A stretch of DNA of 64,000 nt, from contig JAIEMJ010000038.1 of the NCBI GenBank assembly GCA_019752335.1, forward strand, positions 124,001-188,000. The letters are read 5' to 3'. Positions 17,474 to 25,235 of this stretch are shown piece by piece (position 1 is the stretch's first letter; each line of letters starts with the position of its first letter). A program made the translations under genes and the position numbers. Below the pieces are notes generated by a model. That model was not told where the DNA came from. It saw only the letters and a list, made by a program, of their open reading frames with translations, and searched no databases. The DNA is from Bryobacteraceae bacterium. GTDB taxonomy: Bacteria > Acidobacteriota > Terriglobia > Bryobacterales > Bryobacteraceae.

Positions 17474-17502
17474 GGTTACCAATGGATGTGAAATTGGTGA
17501 CC
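17474..17502. promoter_or_regulatory. Inverted repeat upstream of fabH, candidate operator
   Basis: GGTTACCAAT, nine bases, then ATTGGTGACC: a ten-base inverted repeat with one mismatch, ending 20 bases before the fabH start. A third half-site GGTTACC lies at 17461-17467. The position suits a repressor controlling fatty-acid initiation, but the regulator is not identifiable and the sequence does not match the FapR or FabT consensus I know. Confidence 0.4.
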
Positions 17503-17522
17503 CCGTAGCATAGGAGAAGGAT

Positions 17523-18512
17523 TTGCCCAGAGCAAAGATCACGGCGCTTGGTTGTTGGACGCCGCCGGGCCTGTTGACGAACCAGGATCTCGAAAAGATG
17601 GTGGAGACCACCCACGAATGGATCATGGCGCGCACCGGGATCCGCCAGCGTCACATCGCCGCCCCCGACGTGGCGACCTCGGATATGGCCCTGGAAGCCG
17701 CGAAGCTGGCCCTGGCCGCGCGCGGTATCGACGCCACCGAACTCGATACCATCATCGTCTGCACCGTCACGCCCGACATGTTCTTCCCCTCTACCGCTTG
17801 CCTGGTGCAGCATCGGCTAGGGGCCAAGGGCGCTTGGGGCTTTGATTTGGTGGCCGCGTGTTCGGGCTTTATCTACGGGCTTACCACGGCGGCCCATCTG
17901 GTGATGGCCGGCACGCACCGGAAGGTGCTCGTGATCGGGGCCGACACGATGTCACGCATTATCGACTATCAGGATCGCGCCACCTGCGTCCTCTTCGGGG
18001 ACGGCGCGGGGGCCATGCTAGTGGAGCCGGCGACAGACGAAGAAGAAGGCTTTATCGGCTTCCTGAACGAAATCGACGGTTCTGGCGGTGACTCGCTCAA
18101 GATGCCCGCCGGTGGCAGCCGGCGTCCTTCGAGCCACGCGACCATCGACGCCCGCGAGCACTTCGTCCATCAGGACGGGCAAGCCGTCTTTAAGTTCGCC
18201 GTCCGCAAGATGTACGAGACCTGCCGCGACTTGCTGGAGCGCCATGGCTACACGGCGGCCGACGTCAAGGTGATGGTGCCGCACCAGGCGAATCTGCGCA
18301 TCATCGCGGCGACGGCGGAGCGCCTGGGTCTGCGTGAGGATCAGGTGATCGTCAACATCGCCGATTACGGCAATACGACAGCAGCGACAATCCCCCTGGC
18401 CACCCGCGACGCGGTGACGTCCGGGCGCCTGAAGAACGGCGATTTGGTGCTGTTTGCGGCGGTCGGCGCGGGGTTCACCGTGGGGGCGAACCTGTGGCGC
18501 TGGCGGATTTAG
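17523..18512 (+). CDS. fabH: Beta-ketoacyl-ACP synthase III
   Basis: 329 residues from the TTG at 17523, with AGGAGAAGG just upstream supporting that start. FabH condenses acetyl-CoA (or a branched primer) with malonyl-ACP to begin fatty-acid synthesis. The catalytic triad is in place: Cys in DLVAACSGFIYGL, His in MVPHQANLRII, and Asn in DYGNTTAATIPLA. THEWIMARTGIRQRHIA near the start and VLFGDGAGAMLVEP in the middle are further signatures. Length matches the family. A possible operator lies just upstream. The 3' end overlaps the opposing transposase gene by 38 bases. Confidence 0.95.
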   Translation: MPRAKITALGCWTPPGLLTNQDLEKMVETTHEWIMARTGIRQRHIAAPDVATSDMALEAAKLALAARGIDATELDTIIVCTVTPDMFFPSTACLVQHRLGAKGAWGFDLVAACSGFIYGLTTAAHLVMAGTHRKVLVIGADTMSRIIDYQDRATCVLFGDGAGAMLVEPATDEEEGFIGFLNEIDGSGGDSLKMPAGGSRRPSSHATIDAREHFVHQDGQAVFKFAVRKMYETCRDLLERHGYTAADVKVMVPHQANLRIIAATAERLGLREDQVIVNIADYGNTTAATIPLATRDAVTSGRLKNGDLVLFAAVGAGFTVGANLWRWRI

Positions 18513-19221
18513 CCGGCGCGCTCTCCGCCAGGGGCTGACACACTGGCAGCGACTTGGGATCGAGTCGCTGGACGCGATCCTGGCCGAGCACGCGCTCGAT
18601 CGCGGCGAAATCCGTGTCTTGCGGGCTGCGCAGCCGGGCGGGCCAGTCGTGGTGATCGGGGAAGGCGCGGCGCCAGTGGGTGAGATACAAGTGAACCGTG
18701 GCGCGGTGATGCTTGTAGGCGAGCCGGTGGACGGGGTCGTTGGCGGTGTGCGCCGGGGCGCTCGAGTACTCGTACCGATGGGCGCGTGCGGCGATGCCGG
18801 CGGCCACCGGATTCTGTTCGATGTACAGCAGGGTCGCGCGGTACTGGGCGTCGCCCTTGATGGGTTTGGCGTGGAAGTGATTGCGCCAAAGGTGTCCCGT
18901 AACATTCATTCCCCGATGTACGCCTCGCGCGAAGTGCGACTGCAAGTGCTGCATCAAATGCGAGATCCCCCACTTCTGCTGCGGTTCGAGCAGGAAATGG
19001 ACGTGGTTCGACATCAGGCAGAAGGCGTGGACGCGCACTCGATAGCGTCGCGCCAGCCGGTCAAAGTGGTTCAGATACCCGACTAACTGGGCTTGCGTCT
19101 CAAAGACCCGTTGCTTGCGGGATCCGCGCTGGTAGACGTGGTAACAGCGTCCGATCACCCAGTCGCGTTTGCGAGGCGGCGCCGCGCTCAGTCGGACTTT
19201 GGGTTTGGGTTCGTTTGGCAT
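18475..19221 (-). CDS. REP-associated tyrosine transposase (RAYT, Y1_Tnp domain)
   Basis: 248 residues. The Y1 HUH-nuclease core is complete: CYHVYQRGSRKQRVF, the HUH-type motif in CLMSNHVHFLLEP, HLMQHLQSHFARG, HLWRNHFHAKPI, and the catalytic tyrosine in ATLLYIEQNPVAAGI, followed by YEYSS. These single-copy chromosomal transposase relatives act on REP/REPIN palindromes rather than on terminal repeats of their own. The C-terminal 60 residues are extra and low in complexity at the end. It overlaps the fabH 3' end on the opposite strand, so its insertion or extension has been tolerated there. I saw no clear REP sequence in its immediate flanks. Confidence 0.9.
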   Translation of the reverse strand: MPNEPKPKVRLSAAPPRKRDWVIGRCYHVYQRGSRKQRVFETQAQLVGYLNHFDRLARRYRVRVHAFCLMSNHVHFLLEPQQKWGISHLMQHLQSHFARGVHRGMNVTGHLWRNHFHAKPIKGDAQYRATLLYIEQNPVAAGIAARAHRYEYSSAPAHTANDPVHRLAYKHHRATVHLYLTHWRRAFPDHHDWPARLRSPQDTDFAAIERVLGQDRVQRLDPKSLPVCQPLAESAPAKSASATGSPPR

Positions 19222-19430
19222 CCACTGAATAGTGTGTTTCCGGCGGGAAAATTCTCACTTATTTTCGAAGAAAAATGCCAAAAGTTGAGCCGAACCCCAC
19301 GCCAATCGGCCTCCAAATCCTGCGTAATCCGCCTAAATCGTTCATTGTAAGGATGTTACTGGCAGGTCGGACACGACGACCACACACGACAACCACACGG
19401 CGACGCTTGGGCTGTGTTAGCTTAGACAGC

Positions 19431-19715
19431 ATGGAAGCACTCGGCATGGTGGAGACCAAAGGTCTCATCGGCGCAATTGAAGCGGCGGACGCGATGGTGA
19501 AGACGGCGAACGTCGTACTCACGGGCAAGGAATTCATTGGGGCCGGCTTTGTGACGGTCACCGTCCGCGGGGACGTCGGCGCCGTCAAGGCCGCCACCGA
19601 CGCCGGGGCCGCTGCCGCCCGCCGCGTCGGCGAACTCGTCGCCGTCCACGTCATCCCCAACCCGCATGACGACGTCGCCAAGATTCTGCCCGGCGCCAAA
19701 AAGGGCGACAAGTAG
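19431..19715 (+). CDS. Bacterial microcompartment shell protein, single BMC domain (hexamer type)
   Basis: 94 residues from the ATG at 19431. The start [20 protein letters not shown] is the diagnostic BMC-H opening. [37 protein letters not shown] and [17 protein letters not shown] complete the PduA/EutM/CcmK-type fold. Such proteins form hexamers that tile the flat faces of protein-walled organelles. No Shine-Dalgarno is evident ahead of this ATG, and the upstream 209 bases hold no other gene. The next gene, 22 bases on, is an aldehyde dehydrogenase of the kind enclosed in such shells. No trimeric or pentameric shell gene is present in the window. Confidence 0.95.
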   Translation: MEALGMVETKGLIGAIEAADAMVKTANVVLTGKEFIGAGFVTVTVRGDVGAVKAATDAGAAAARRVGELVAVHVIPNPHDDVAKILPGAKKGDK

Positions 19716-19737
19716 CCGCGCCTAAGGCCTAAGCTTC

Positions 19738-21477
19738 ATGCTGCAGGATCAGGACCTTCTTTCGATCCAGGAGGTGCGCGCGAAGGTCGAAGCCGCTTGG
19801 CAGGCCGCCCAGCGCCTGCGTGACCTCTCCCAAGCCCAGATCGACTCGATCGTCGAAGCCATGGCCGCCGCCGCGCGTGACCACGCCGCCCGGCTCGCCG
19901 AAATGGCCGTCACCGAGACCGGCTACGGCAACGCCACCGACAAGACCGCCAAAAACATGCTCGCCGCCCGCTTGCTGCCCGACGCCATCCGCGGACTCCG
20001 CACCGTCGGCGTCATTCGCGAAATTCCCGACGAGAAGCGCGTCGAGGTCGGCGTGCCGGTCGGCGTCGTGGCAGCGATCCTGCCCACCACGAACCCCACC
20101 TCCACCGCGATCTATAAGGCGATCATCGCGCTGAAGGGCGCCAATTCCATCGTCATCAGTCCCCATCCGCGCGCCAAGCACTGCACGGCCGCCACCGCGC
20201 AAATCCTGCACGACGCCGCCGTCCAAGCCGGTGCGCCGCCCGGCGCCATTCAGTGCCTCACGCTGGCCACCCTCGAAGCCACCAACGCCTTGATGAAGCA
20301 CGAGAAGACCGCCGTGATTCTTTCCACCGGCGGCGCCGGCATCGTGAAAGCCGCTTATTCGAGCGGAAAACCGGCCTTCGGCGTCGGCCCCGGCAACGTA
20401 CCCGTCCTGCTCGACTCGTCAGCCGACGTCAGCGCGGCCGTCGCCAAGGTCGTCCAAGGCAAGAATTTTGACTACGGCACGCTCTGTTCGAGCGAGCAGA
20501 CTCTGGTCGCCGAAGAGACCCTCCGCCAGCCGATCCTGGCCGCCCTCCAAGCCAACGGCGCTTTCCTCTGCGACACGGAACAAGGCGCCAAAGTCGCCCG
20601 TACCGTGCTCACGCCCCGCCTCGGCGTCAACCCCGAGTGCGTCGGCCAACCGGCCGCAAAAATCGCGCGCATGGCCGGCTTCAGTGTCCCCGAATCGACG
20701 ACGATTCTGGCCGCGGAGATCGGCGGTATCGGCAAGGAGCATCCGCTTTCGGCTGAGAAGCTTTCGCCCGTGCTGGCGCTCTATTTTGTAAAAGACTTCG
20801 CCGCCGCGCTCGACGCCTGCGAAGCCATCCTCCGACTCGGCGGACTCGGCCATACCTGCGTCATCCACGCCCGCGATGAAGCCCGCATCCGCCAGTACGG
20901 CCTGCGCATGCCCGCTTTCCGTGTCCTGGTGAATACGCCCTCGCCACAAGGCTCCACCGGCATTACCACCAGCCTCCAGCCCGCCATGACCCTCGGCTGC
21001 GGTGCGATCGCCGGCAATGCCACCGGCGACAATGTCGGCCCCTTGCATCTGGTCCATATCAAGCGCATCGCCGAAATGGTGCGCGAAGTGAGCCCAGTTC
21101 CGCTATCATCGTCAACGGCTATGTCGTCGCCCCCAAATATTGACCGCCATCAGCTCCTCAGCGCCGTCGAGCGCTATGTCGCGTCTCGTGGCCTCAAACT
21201 CAAAGGCCCGGAAACCAGCGTCGCCGCCAGCGTCGTTGACCGTTTCCTCGCCCAGCGCCAAGCCCCCCCATCCGTGACGGCCCCGGCGCCGGCCATAGAC
21301 ATCGTGCCCTTTGTCTGCGAAGATGACGTTCGCCAAGCCATGCGGCGATCACAAAAAATTCATATCGGCCCCCGCACGATTCTCACGCCTTCCGCGCGCG
21401 ACTTGGGCGCCCAGTATGACATCCTGGTGATGACCGACCGGCCGCCCACGGGCCAAACGAAATCGAATACCGAATGA
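19738..21477 (+). CDS. Microcompartment-type acylating aldehyde dehydrogenase with C-terminal extension
   Basis: 579 residues. Residues 1-450 are an EutE/PduP-like CoA-acylating aldehyde dehydrogenase: GVPVGVVAAILPTTNPTST, VILSTGGAGIVKAAYSSGKP, GVGPGNVPV, and the catalytic Cys in FDYGTLCSSEQT. Usual members end near there. The remaining 130 residues contain an amphipathic helix (NIDRHQLLSAVERYVASRGL), a Pro/Ala linker, and a segment EDDVRQAMRRSQKIHIGPRT plus ILTPSARDLG. That last pattern is met in several microcompartment-linked proteins. The helix may be an encapsulation peptide. The gene follows a shell-protein gene and overlaps the next as ATGA. Substrate is unknown. Confidence 0.9.
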   Translation: MLQDQDLLSIQEVRAKVEAAWQAAQRLRDLSQAQIDSIVEAMAAAARDHAARLAEMAVTETGYGNATDKTAKNMLAARLLPDAIRGLRTVGVIREIPDEKRVEVGVPVGVVAAILPTTNPTSTAIYKAIIALKGANSIVISPHPRAKHCTAATAQILHDAAVQAGAPPGAIQCLTLATLEATNALMKHEKTAVILSTGGAGIVKAAYSSGKPAFGVGPGNVPVLLDSSADVSAAVAKVVQGKNFDYGTLCSSEQTLVAEETLRQPILAALQANGAFLCDTEQGAKVARTVLTPRLGVNPECVGQPAAKIARMAGFSVPESTTILAAEIGGIGKEHPLSAEKLSPVLALYFVKDFAAALDACEAILRLGGLGHTCVIHARDEARIRQYGLRMPAFRVLVNTPSPQGSTGITTSLQPAMTLGCGAIAGNATGDNVGPLHLVHIKRIAEMVREVSPVPLSSSTAMSSPPNIDRHQLLSAVERYVASRGLKLKGPETSVAASVVDRFLAQRQAPPSVTAPAPAIDIVPFVCEDDVRQAMRRSQKIHIGPRTILTPSARDLGAQYDILVMTDRPPTGQTKSNTE

Positions 21478-21968
21478 AATCCGACCTTGAAACCCTGAAA
21501 ATCGAAATCGAAGAATACCTCGCGAAGCACGACTTTGTCGCCTTCCACGGAGCCACCCGCATCCTGGATGATGACCTGGAGGTCGTTCGCTGGGACATCG
21601 AGAATCTTCCCGATTTCCGTGCCTTCCTCGACGTCGCGCGCCGCATCGGCGTGAAGCTGATCGTCTTTGCCTTTCGCCGCTTTCGGGAGGAGATGGTGGA
21701 GGAGACGCTTGATCAACTTGAGGAGAGCGCCATTCCGCGCGACGAACGCCGCGAGTATGAGAACCGCCTGAAGGAGTTGCGCATCTATGCCGGCTTCACT
21801 TGCTCCATTGAACTCTCGTTTGACCACGCTGGCCGCACTTACCTCTTTGAGCTCCACACCGAATGGTTCGACGAAGCCATGGATCTGATGGACGACGTGA
21901 TGGCCGCCGGTATGGAACCGGGCCTCGAAAACGGCCCCGACTTCGGCGGCTTCTACAGCCGAAACTAA
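21474..21968 (+). CDS. Conserved-looking hypothetical protein coupled to the aldehyde dehydrogenase
   Basis: 164 residues, ATGA overlap with the preceding stop. Acidic and soluble, with no signal or membrane segment. It opens with a charged helix (DLETLKIEIEEYLAKHDFVA), then DDDLEVVRWDIENLPDFRAF, a hydrophobic strand GVKLIVFAFRRF, a charged helical stretch EEMVEETLDQLEE, and a C-terminal FELHTEWFDEAMDLMDDVM. I do not recognise the family. Translational coupling to the dehydrogenase suggests a shared function or assembly. The next gene, recJ, begins seven bases later, so it could equally belong to the recJ transcript. Confidence 0.8.
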   Translation: MKSDLETLKIEIEEYLAKHDFVAFHGATRILDDDLEVVRWDIENLPDFRAFLDVARRIGVKLIVFAFRRFREEMVEETLDQLEESAIPRDERREYENRLKELRIYAGFTCSIELSFDHAGRTYLFELHTEWFDEAMDLMDDVMAAGMEPGLENGPDFGGFYSRN

Positions 21969-21975
21969 GGGCGGC

Positions 21976-23715
21976 ATGCACCCCGCCCTCAGTCCGGCCC
22001 ACCGGCCGGCTCATTGGATCTGGCGTCCGCCGCCCACGGGCGCAGTAGCCGCCTTGCGCCAGGAACTCGGCCTCGGCGCGGCGGTGGCCCAAGTCCTAGT
22101 CCGCCGCGGCTACGGCGATCCTGCCGCCGCCCAAGCCTTTCTGCACCCCTCGCTCGATCAACTGCACGACGGGCAACTCCTCCTGGGCCTGCCCCGCGCG
22201 GTCGCTCGCCTGCATCGGGCGATCTCACAACGCGAAAAGATTCTGCTCTACGGCGACTACGACGTCGACGGCACCATGTCCATCGTGCTCCTTACGAAGG
22301 CCATCGAACTCGCCGGCGGCTCCAGCGAATTCCACGTGCCGCATCGCCTGCGCGAAGGCTATGGGATGCGGCCGGAGATCATCACGGAGGCCGCCGCCCG
22401 CGGCGTATCGCTCATCGTCAGCGTCGATACCGGCATTCGCGCCGGCGCCGTGGTGGAGCATGCCCGCTCGCTCGCCATTGACGTAATCGTCACGGACCAT
22501 CATCTGCCCGAAGAGCAGGTGCCCGCCGCCGTCGCCGTCGTCAATCCGAATCAGCCCGGCTGCCCCTATCCCAATAAGCATCTCTGCGGCGCCGGCGTCG
22601 CCTTCAAGCTGGCCGAGGGCTTGCTGCAAGCCTCCACTCTTGCGCCGGAACGCCAGCGCAAAGTGCTGGACTCGCTGCTGAAACTCGCCGCCATGGCCAC
22701 CGTCGCCGACGTGGTGCCCCTACGCGGCGAGAACCGCGTGCTGGTTCACTACGGCCTGCTCGGCCTTGAGCGGACCCCCAATCCCGGCCTCCGCGCCCTG
22801 CTCGACGTCGCTGGGATTCCGCCCGGCAAGGCGCCCACCGCCCGCCAGGTTGGCTTCCAGATCGGCCCGCGCATCAACGCGGCCGGACGCATGGCCGATG
22901 CGCGCGAAGTGGTGGAACTTCTGCTGCACGCCACTCCGGAACACGCGGCCCGGATTGCCACCCAACTCGACGAGCTCAACAGCGAACGCCAACAAACCGA
23001 AGCCGGCATGGTCGCCACCATCCTGGAGCAGTGCGTCCAGACGCCGGTGACGGACCAGCAGCCCGCCCTCGTCTTTTGGGGCGAAGGCTGGCACAAAGGC
23101 GTCGTGGGCATCGTGGCCAGCCGGATTGTCGAACGCTTTCATCGGCCCGTCTTCGTCCTCGGCGAGGACCCCGCCACCGGCCTCGCCACCGGTTCCGGCC
23201 GCAGCGTCGCCCTCTTCCATCTGCTCGATGCCCTCGAAAGCATGCCGGAGCTCTTCACCAAGTTCGGCGGCCACAAGCAGGCCGCCGGCGTGACGCTCGA
23301 GCGTGCCCGTTTGCCCGAGTTTCGCCAACGGCTCGAAGCCTTCGCCGCGCGGGTTCTTTCCCCCGAAGACTTCCGGCCGCAGCTCGAGCTCGACGGCCTG
23401 GTCACTGCCCCCGAGGTCGGCGCCGCCCTCGTCGCGCAGATTGCCGCCTTGGCCCCCTTCGGCAACGAAAACGATCCGCCGCTCTTTGGGCTCATGGACG
23501 CCCAAGTAGTTGGCACGCCCCGTGTTGTCAAGGAGCAGCATGTTTTCTTCGATGTGGAACAAGGCGGGCGCCGTCTGAAAGTGAAGGCGTGGCGTAAAGC
23601 CGAACAATTGCCAAGCTTTACCGGCCGCGTGGACCTCGCGGTTACGCTCGAAGAAGACCGTTACGACGGCTGGTCCGCTACTTTGCGCGAGATTCGGCCC
23701 GCGTTACCGTTGTAA
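21976..23715 (+). CDS. recJ: Single-stranded-DNA-specific exonuclease RecJ
   Basis: 579 residues. RecJ degrades single-stranded DNA 5' to 3' in recombination and mismatch repair. The DHH metal-binding motifs are all present: LLYGDYDVDGTMS, SLIVSVDTGI, VIVTDHHLPEEQ and NPNQPGCPYPNKHLCGAGVAF. The middle block GFQIGPRINAAGRMADA and the DHHA1 region ending ATGSGRSVALFHLLDALE plus FGGHKQAAGVTL follow, then the C-terminal OB-fold. Length is as expected. It begins seven bases after the unknown gene downstream of the aldehyde dehydrogenase. Confidence 0.95.
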   Translation: MHPALSPAHRPAHWIWRPPPTGAVAALRQELGLGAAVAQVLVRRGYGDPAAAQAFLHPSLDQLHDGQLLLGLPRAVARLHRAISQREKILLYGDYDVDGTMSIVLLTKAIELAGGSSEFHVPHRLREGYGMRPEIITEAAARGVSLIVSVDTGIRAGAVVEHARSLAIDVIVTDHHLPEEQVPAAVAVVNPNQPGCPYPNKHLCGAGVAFKLAEGLLQASTLAPERQRKVLDSLLKLAAMATVADVVPLRGENRVLVHYGLLGLERTPNPGLRALLDVAGIPPGKAPTARQVGFQIGPRINAAGRMADAREVVELLLHATPEHAARIATQLDELNSERQQTEAGMVATILEQCVQTPVTDQQPALVFWGEGWHKGVVGIVASRIVERFHRPVFVLGEDPATGLATGSGRSVALFHLLDALESMPELFTKFGGHKQAAGVTLERARLPEFRQRLEAFAARVLSPEDFRPQLELDGLVTAPEVGAALVAQIAALAPFGNENDPPLFGLMDAQVVGTPRVVKEQHVFFDVEQGGRRLKVKAWRKAEQLPSFTGRVDLAVTLEEDRYDGWSATLREIRPALPL

Positions 23716-23946
23716 ACTTTTTTCCACTTGCGCCGAGAGAGTTCCTAGTGTCGTTTGCCCTGGTAACTTCCCGCTAAACGTTCTCTTTTCAAACATCGTC
23801 GGCGAGTCATCTCAGGTAAGCGCTCGCGCGAGTTCACATCTCGCCCAATTACTCCGGAGCGCCGGGTTCTCTTGTTCCATTTCGTGAACTCACTTACTCT
23901 CAAATCACTGGCCGGAAACTTACAAAAATATCGGAGGAGCGAAACG

Positions 23947-24672
23947 ATGAAATACGCACTTTGGTGCGGCCTCTGGCTGGCGGCGGCGCCCGTCAGCCAG
24001 GCCGGAATTATCTTCTTGAACAACGTCAATGCGGGCACGCCACTGAGTATCAACTCACTTACTGGCCTGCCCACCACCGGTGACCTGATGGACGGCATGA
24101 TCATCACGGCCACCTTCTCGAATGGGCAAACGCAAACCTGCGTCTGGGCCGCCACTGGCGCGGGCGCGGGAGGCTGTGCCGGCGGCGCGGCGGCGAATGG
24201 CAGCTTCAGTTTGAATGTAAGTGGCGACACGGAAACCAATCCATTTCAACTGACGAATCTATCCACCACCGCGCTGTTACTTTCCCTTACCCTGAACGCC
24301 GCGCCCGCTAATGCGGTGTTCGATATCATCACCGCCCCCGGACTTACTCCCGGCTCCGGCTTCGGCCAAGCCGTAAGTGGATTTACCCCCACGGGAGCGC
24401 CGAATGGACTGGGCACTTACTCGAATATTGTGAACCTCGGCACGGATCCGGCGCAAGGCGACCTCTACACGCAGTTAGTGATCGAGTTTGGCGCGCTCGG
24501 CCTGGCGCCGGGCATCGTGGGGACCTTTGTCGCGGATACTGACTCGATTAGTCCCGCCGTCTCCGGCGTCCCCGAGCCGGTCACCTACGTTCTTTGCGGC
24601 ATCTCGCTCGTGACGATGGGCCTGTTTCGCCGCTTGCAGTTGCACGATCAAGAACCGGGAGGGAAAGCCTAA
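23947..24672 (+). CDS. PEP-CTERM sorting-signal protein
   Basis: 241 residues from the ATG at 23947, with GGAGG upstream. The signal peptide is YALWCGLWLAAAPVSQAG. The body is Gly/Ala/Thr-rich beta-type sequence with one Cys pair (QTCVWAATGAGAGGCAGG). The last 40 residues are a textbook sorting tail: VPEP, then a membrane helix (VTYVLCGISLVTMGLF), then RR. Exosortase removes this tail and exports the protein to the cell surface or exopolysaccharide. No exosortase lies in the window. The 231 bases before it hold no other gene that I can support. Confidence 0.88.
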   Translation: MKYALWCGLWLAAAPVSQAGIIFLNNVNAGTPLSINSLTGLPTTGDLMDGMIITATFSNGQTQTCVWAATGAGAGGCAGGAAANGSFSLNVSGDTETNPFQLTNLSTTALLLSLTLNAAPANAVFDIITAPGLTPGSGFGQAVSGFTPTGAPNGLGTYSNIVNLGTDPAQGDLYTQLVIEFGALGLAPGIVGTFVADTDSISPAVSGVPEPVTYVLCGISLVTMGLFRRLQLHDQEPGGKA

Positions 24673-24724
24673 CAAGACACACCGCTGACCGAATCCTCTT
24701 TTACGACAGAACCAAAAACTAAAA

Positions 24725-24753
24725 AAGGACCAACCCCTGGTGGGCTGGTCCTT
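24725..24753 (-). terminator. Terminator of rpsT, probably bidirectional
   Basis: Inverted repeat AAGGACCAACCC / GGGCTGGTCCTT. On the minus strand the single non-Watson-Crick position becomes a G-U pair and the stem is followed by TTTTTTAGTTTTT, an excellent terminator for rpsT. On the plus strand CTTCTTTTC follows, so it can also stop the PEP-CTERM gene transcript. Confidence 0.85.
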
Positions 24754-24779
24754 CTTTTCATTTCAGAAAGGGCAGGAAA

Positions 24780-25052
24780 CTACTTGGCGGCCGGAATCGC
24801 CTTGACGCGCGCCGTCAGGCGGCTCTTGTAACGCGAAGCCGTGTTCTTCTTGATCACGCCCTGCTTGGCGGCCTTGTCGATCGCCGAATACGTTTCCGGC
24901 AGAGCGGCAATGGCAGCCGCCGCATCCTTCGTTTCCAGAATCCGGCGCATCGCCCGGATCCGGTTACGCAGCTTGGTGGTGCGCATCTGGTTCACGGCGG
25001 TGCGGTGCTCAGTGGTGCGGACGCGCTTGATCGACGATACTGTATTAGCCAT
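24780..25052 (-). CDS. rpsT: 30S ribosomal protein S20
   Basis: 90 residues, very basic. It starts ANTVSSIKRVRTTEHRTAVN and continues MRTTKLRNRIRAMRRILETK, then DKAAKQGVIKKNTASRYKSR and LTARVKA, all typical of S20. S20 binds 16S rRNA early in 30S assembly. It is monocistronic, with a promoter just upstream and a strong terminator just downstream. Confidence 0.96.
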   Translation of the reverse strand: MANTVSSIKRVRTTEHRTAVNQMRTTKLRNRIRAMRRILETKDAAAAIAALPETYSAIDKAAKQGVIKKNTASRYKSRLTARVKAIPAAK

Positions 25053-25073
25053 CTAAATATTGTTCCACTCCGT

Positions 25074-25103
25074 AGAATAGCGCTCCCGGCGCCCCCGCGT
25101 CAA
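25074..25103 (-). promoter_or_regulatory. Sigma70-type promoter of rpsT
   Basis: Read on the minus strand: TTGACG, 18 bases, TATTCT. The -35 matches consensus at five of six positions and the -10 at four. Predicted start of transcription is about 15 bases ahead of the rpsT ATG, giving a very short leader. Confidence 0.65.
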
Positions 25104-25213
25104 ATTGCCCCGCTTGGCCCGCCGGAACAGCCTCCTAAAAGTATACAAAATAAAGCGGTTTATCAAAAAGCAACATCACTGCTAGTGAATGCTAACCGGT
25201 TTCGGTCTGGCGC

Positions 25214-25222
25214 TGCTATAAT
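25214..25222 (+). promoter_or_regulatory. Extended -10 promoter of ispH
   Basis: TGCTATAAT, an extended -10 (TGn followed by perfect TATAAT). It sits 13 bases ahead of the ispH ATG, so the transcript would be nearly leaderless. No good -35 is visible, as is usual when the extended -10 is present. Confidence 0.55.
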
Positions 25223-25235
25223 TGAGGCACTCGCT

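Noticed and set aside
23716-23946. Sigma54-type promoter for the PEP-CTERM gene
   Set aside because: Such genes often have one, but no TGGC-n-TTGC pair with correct spacing was found.
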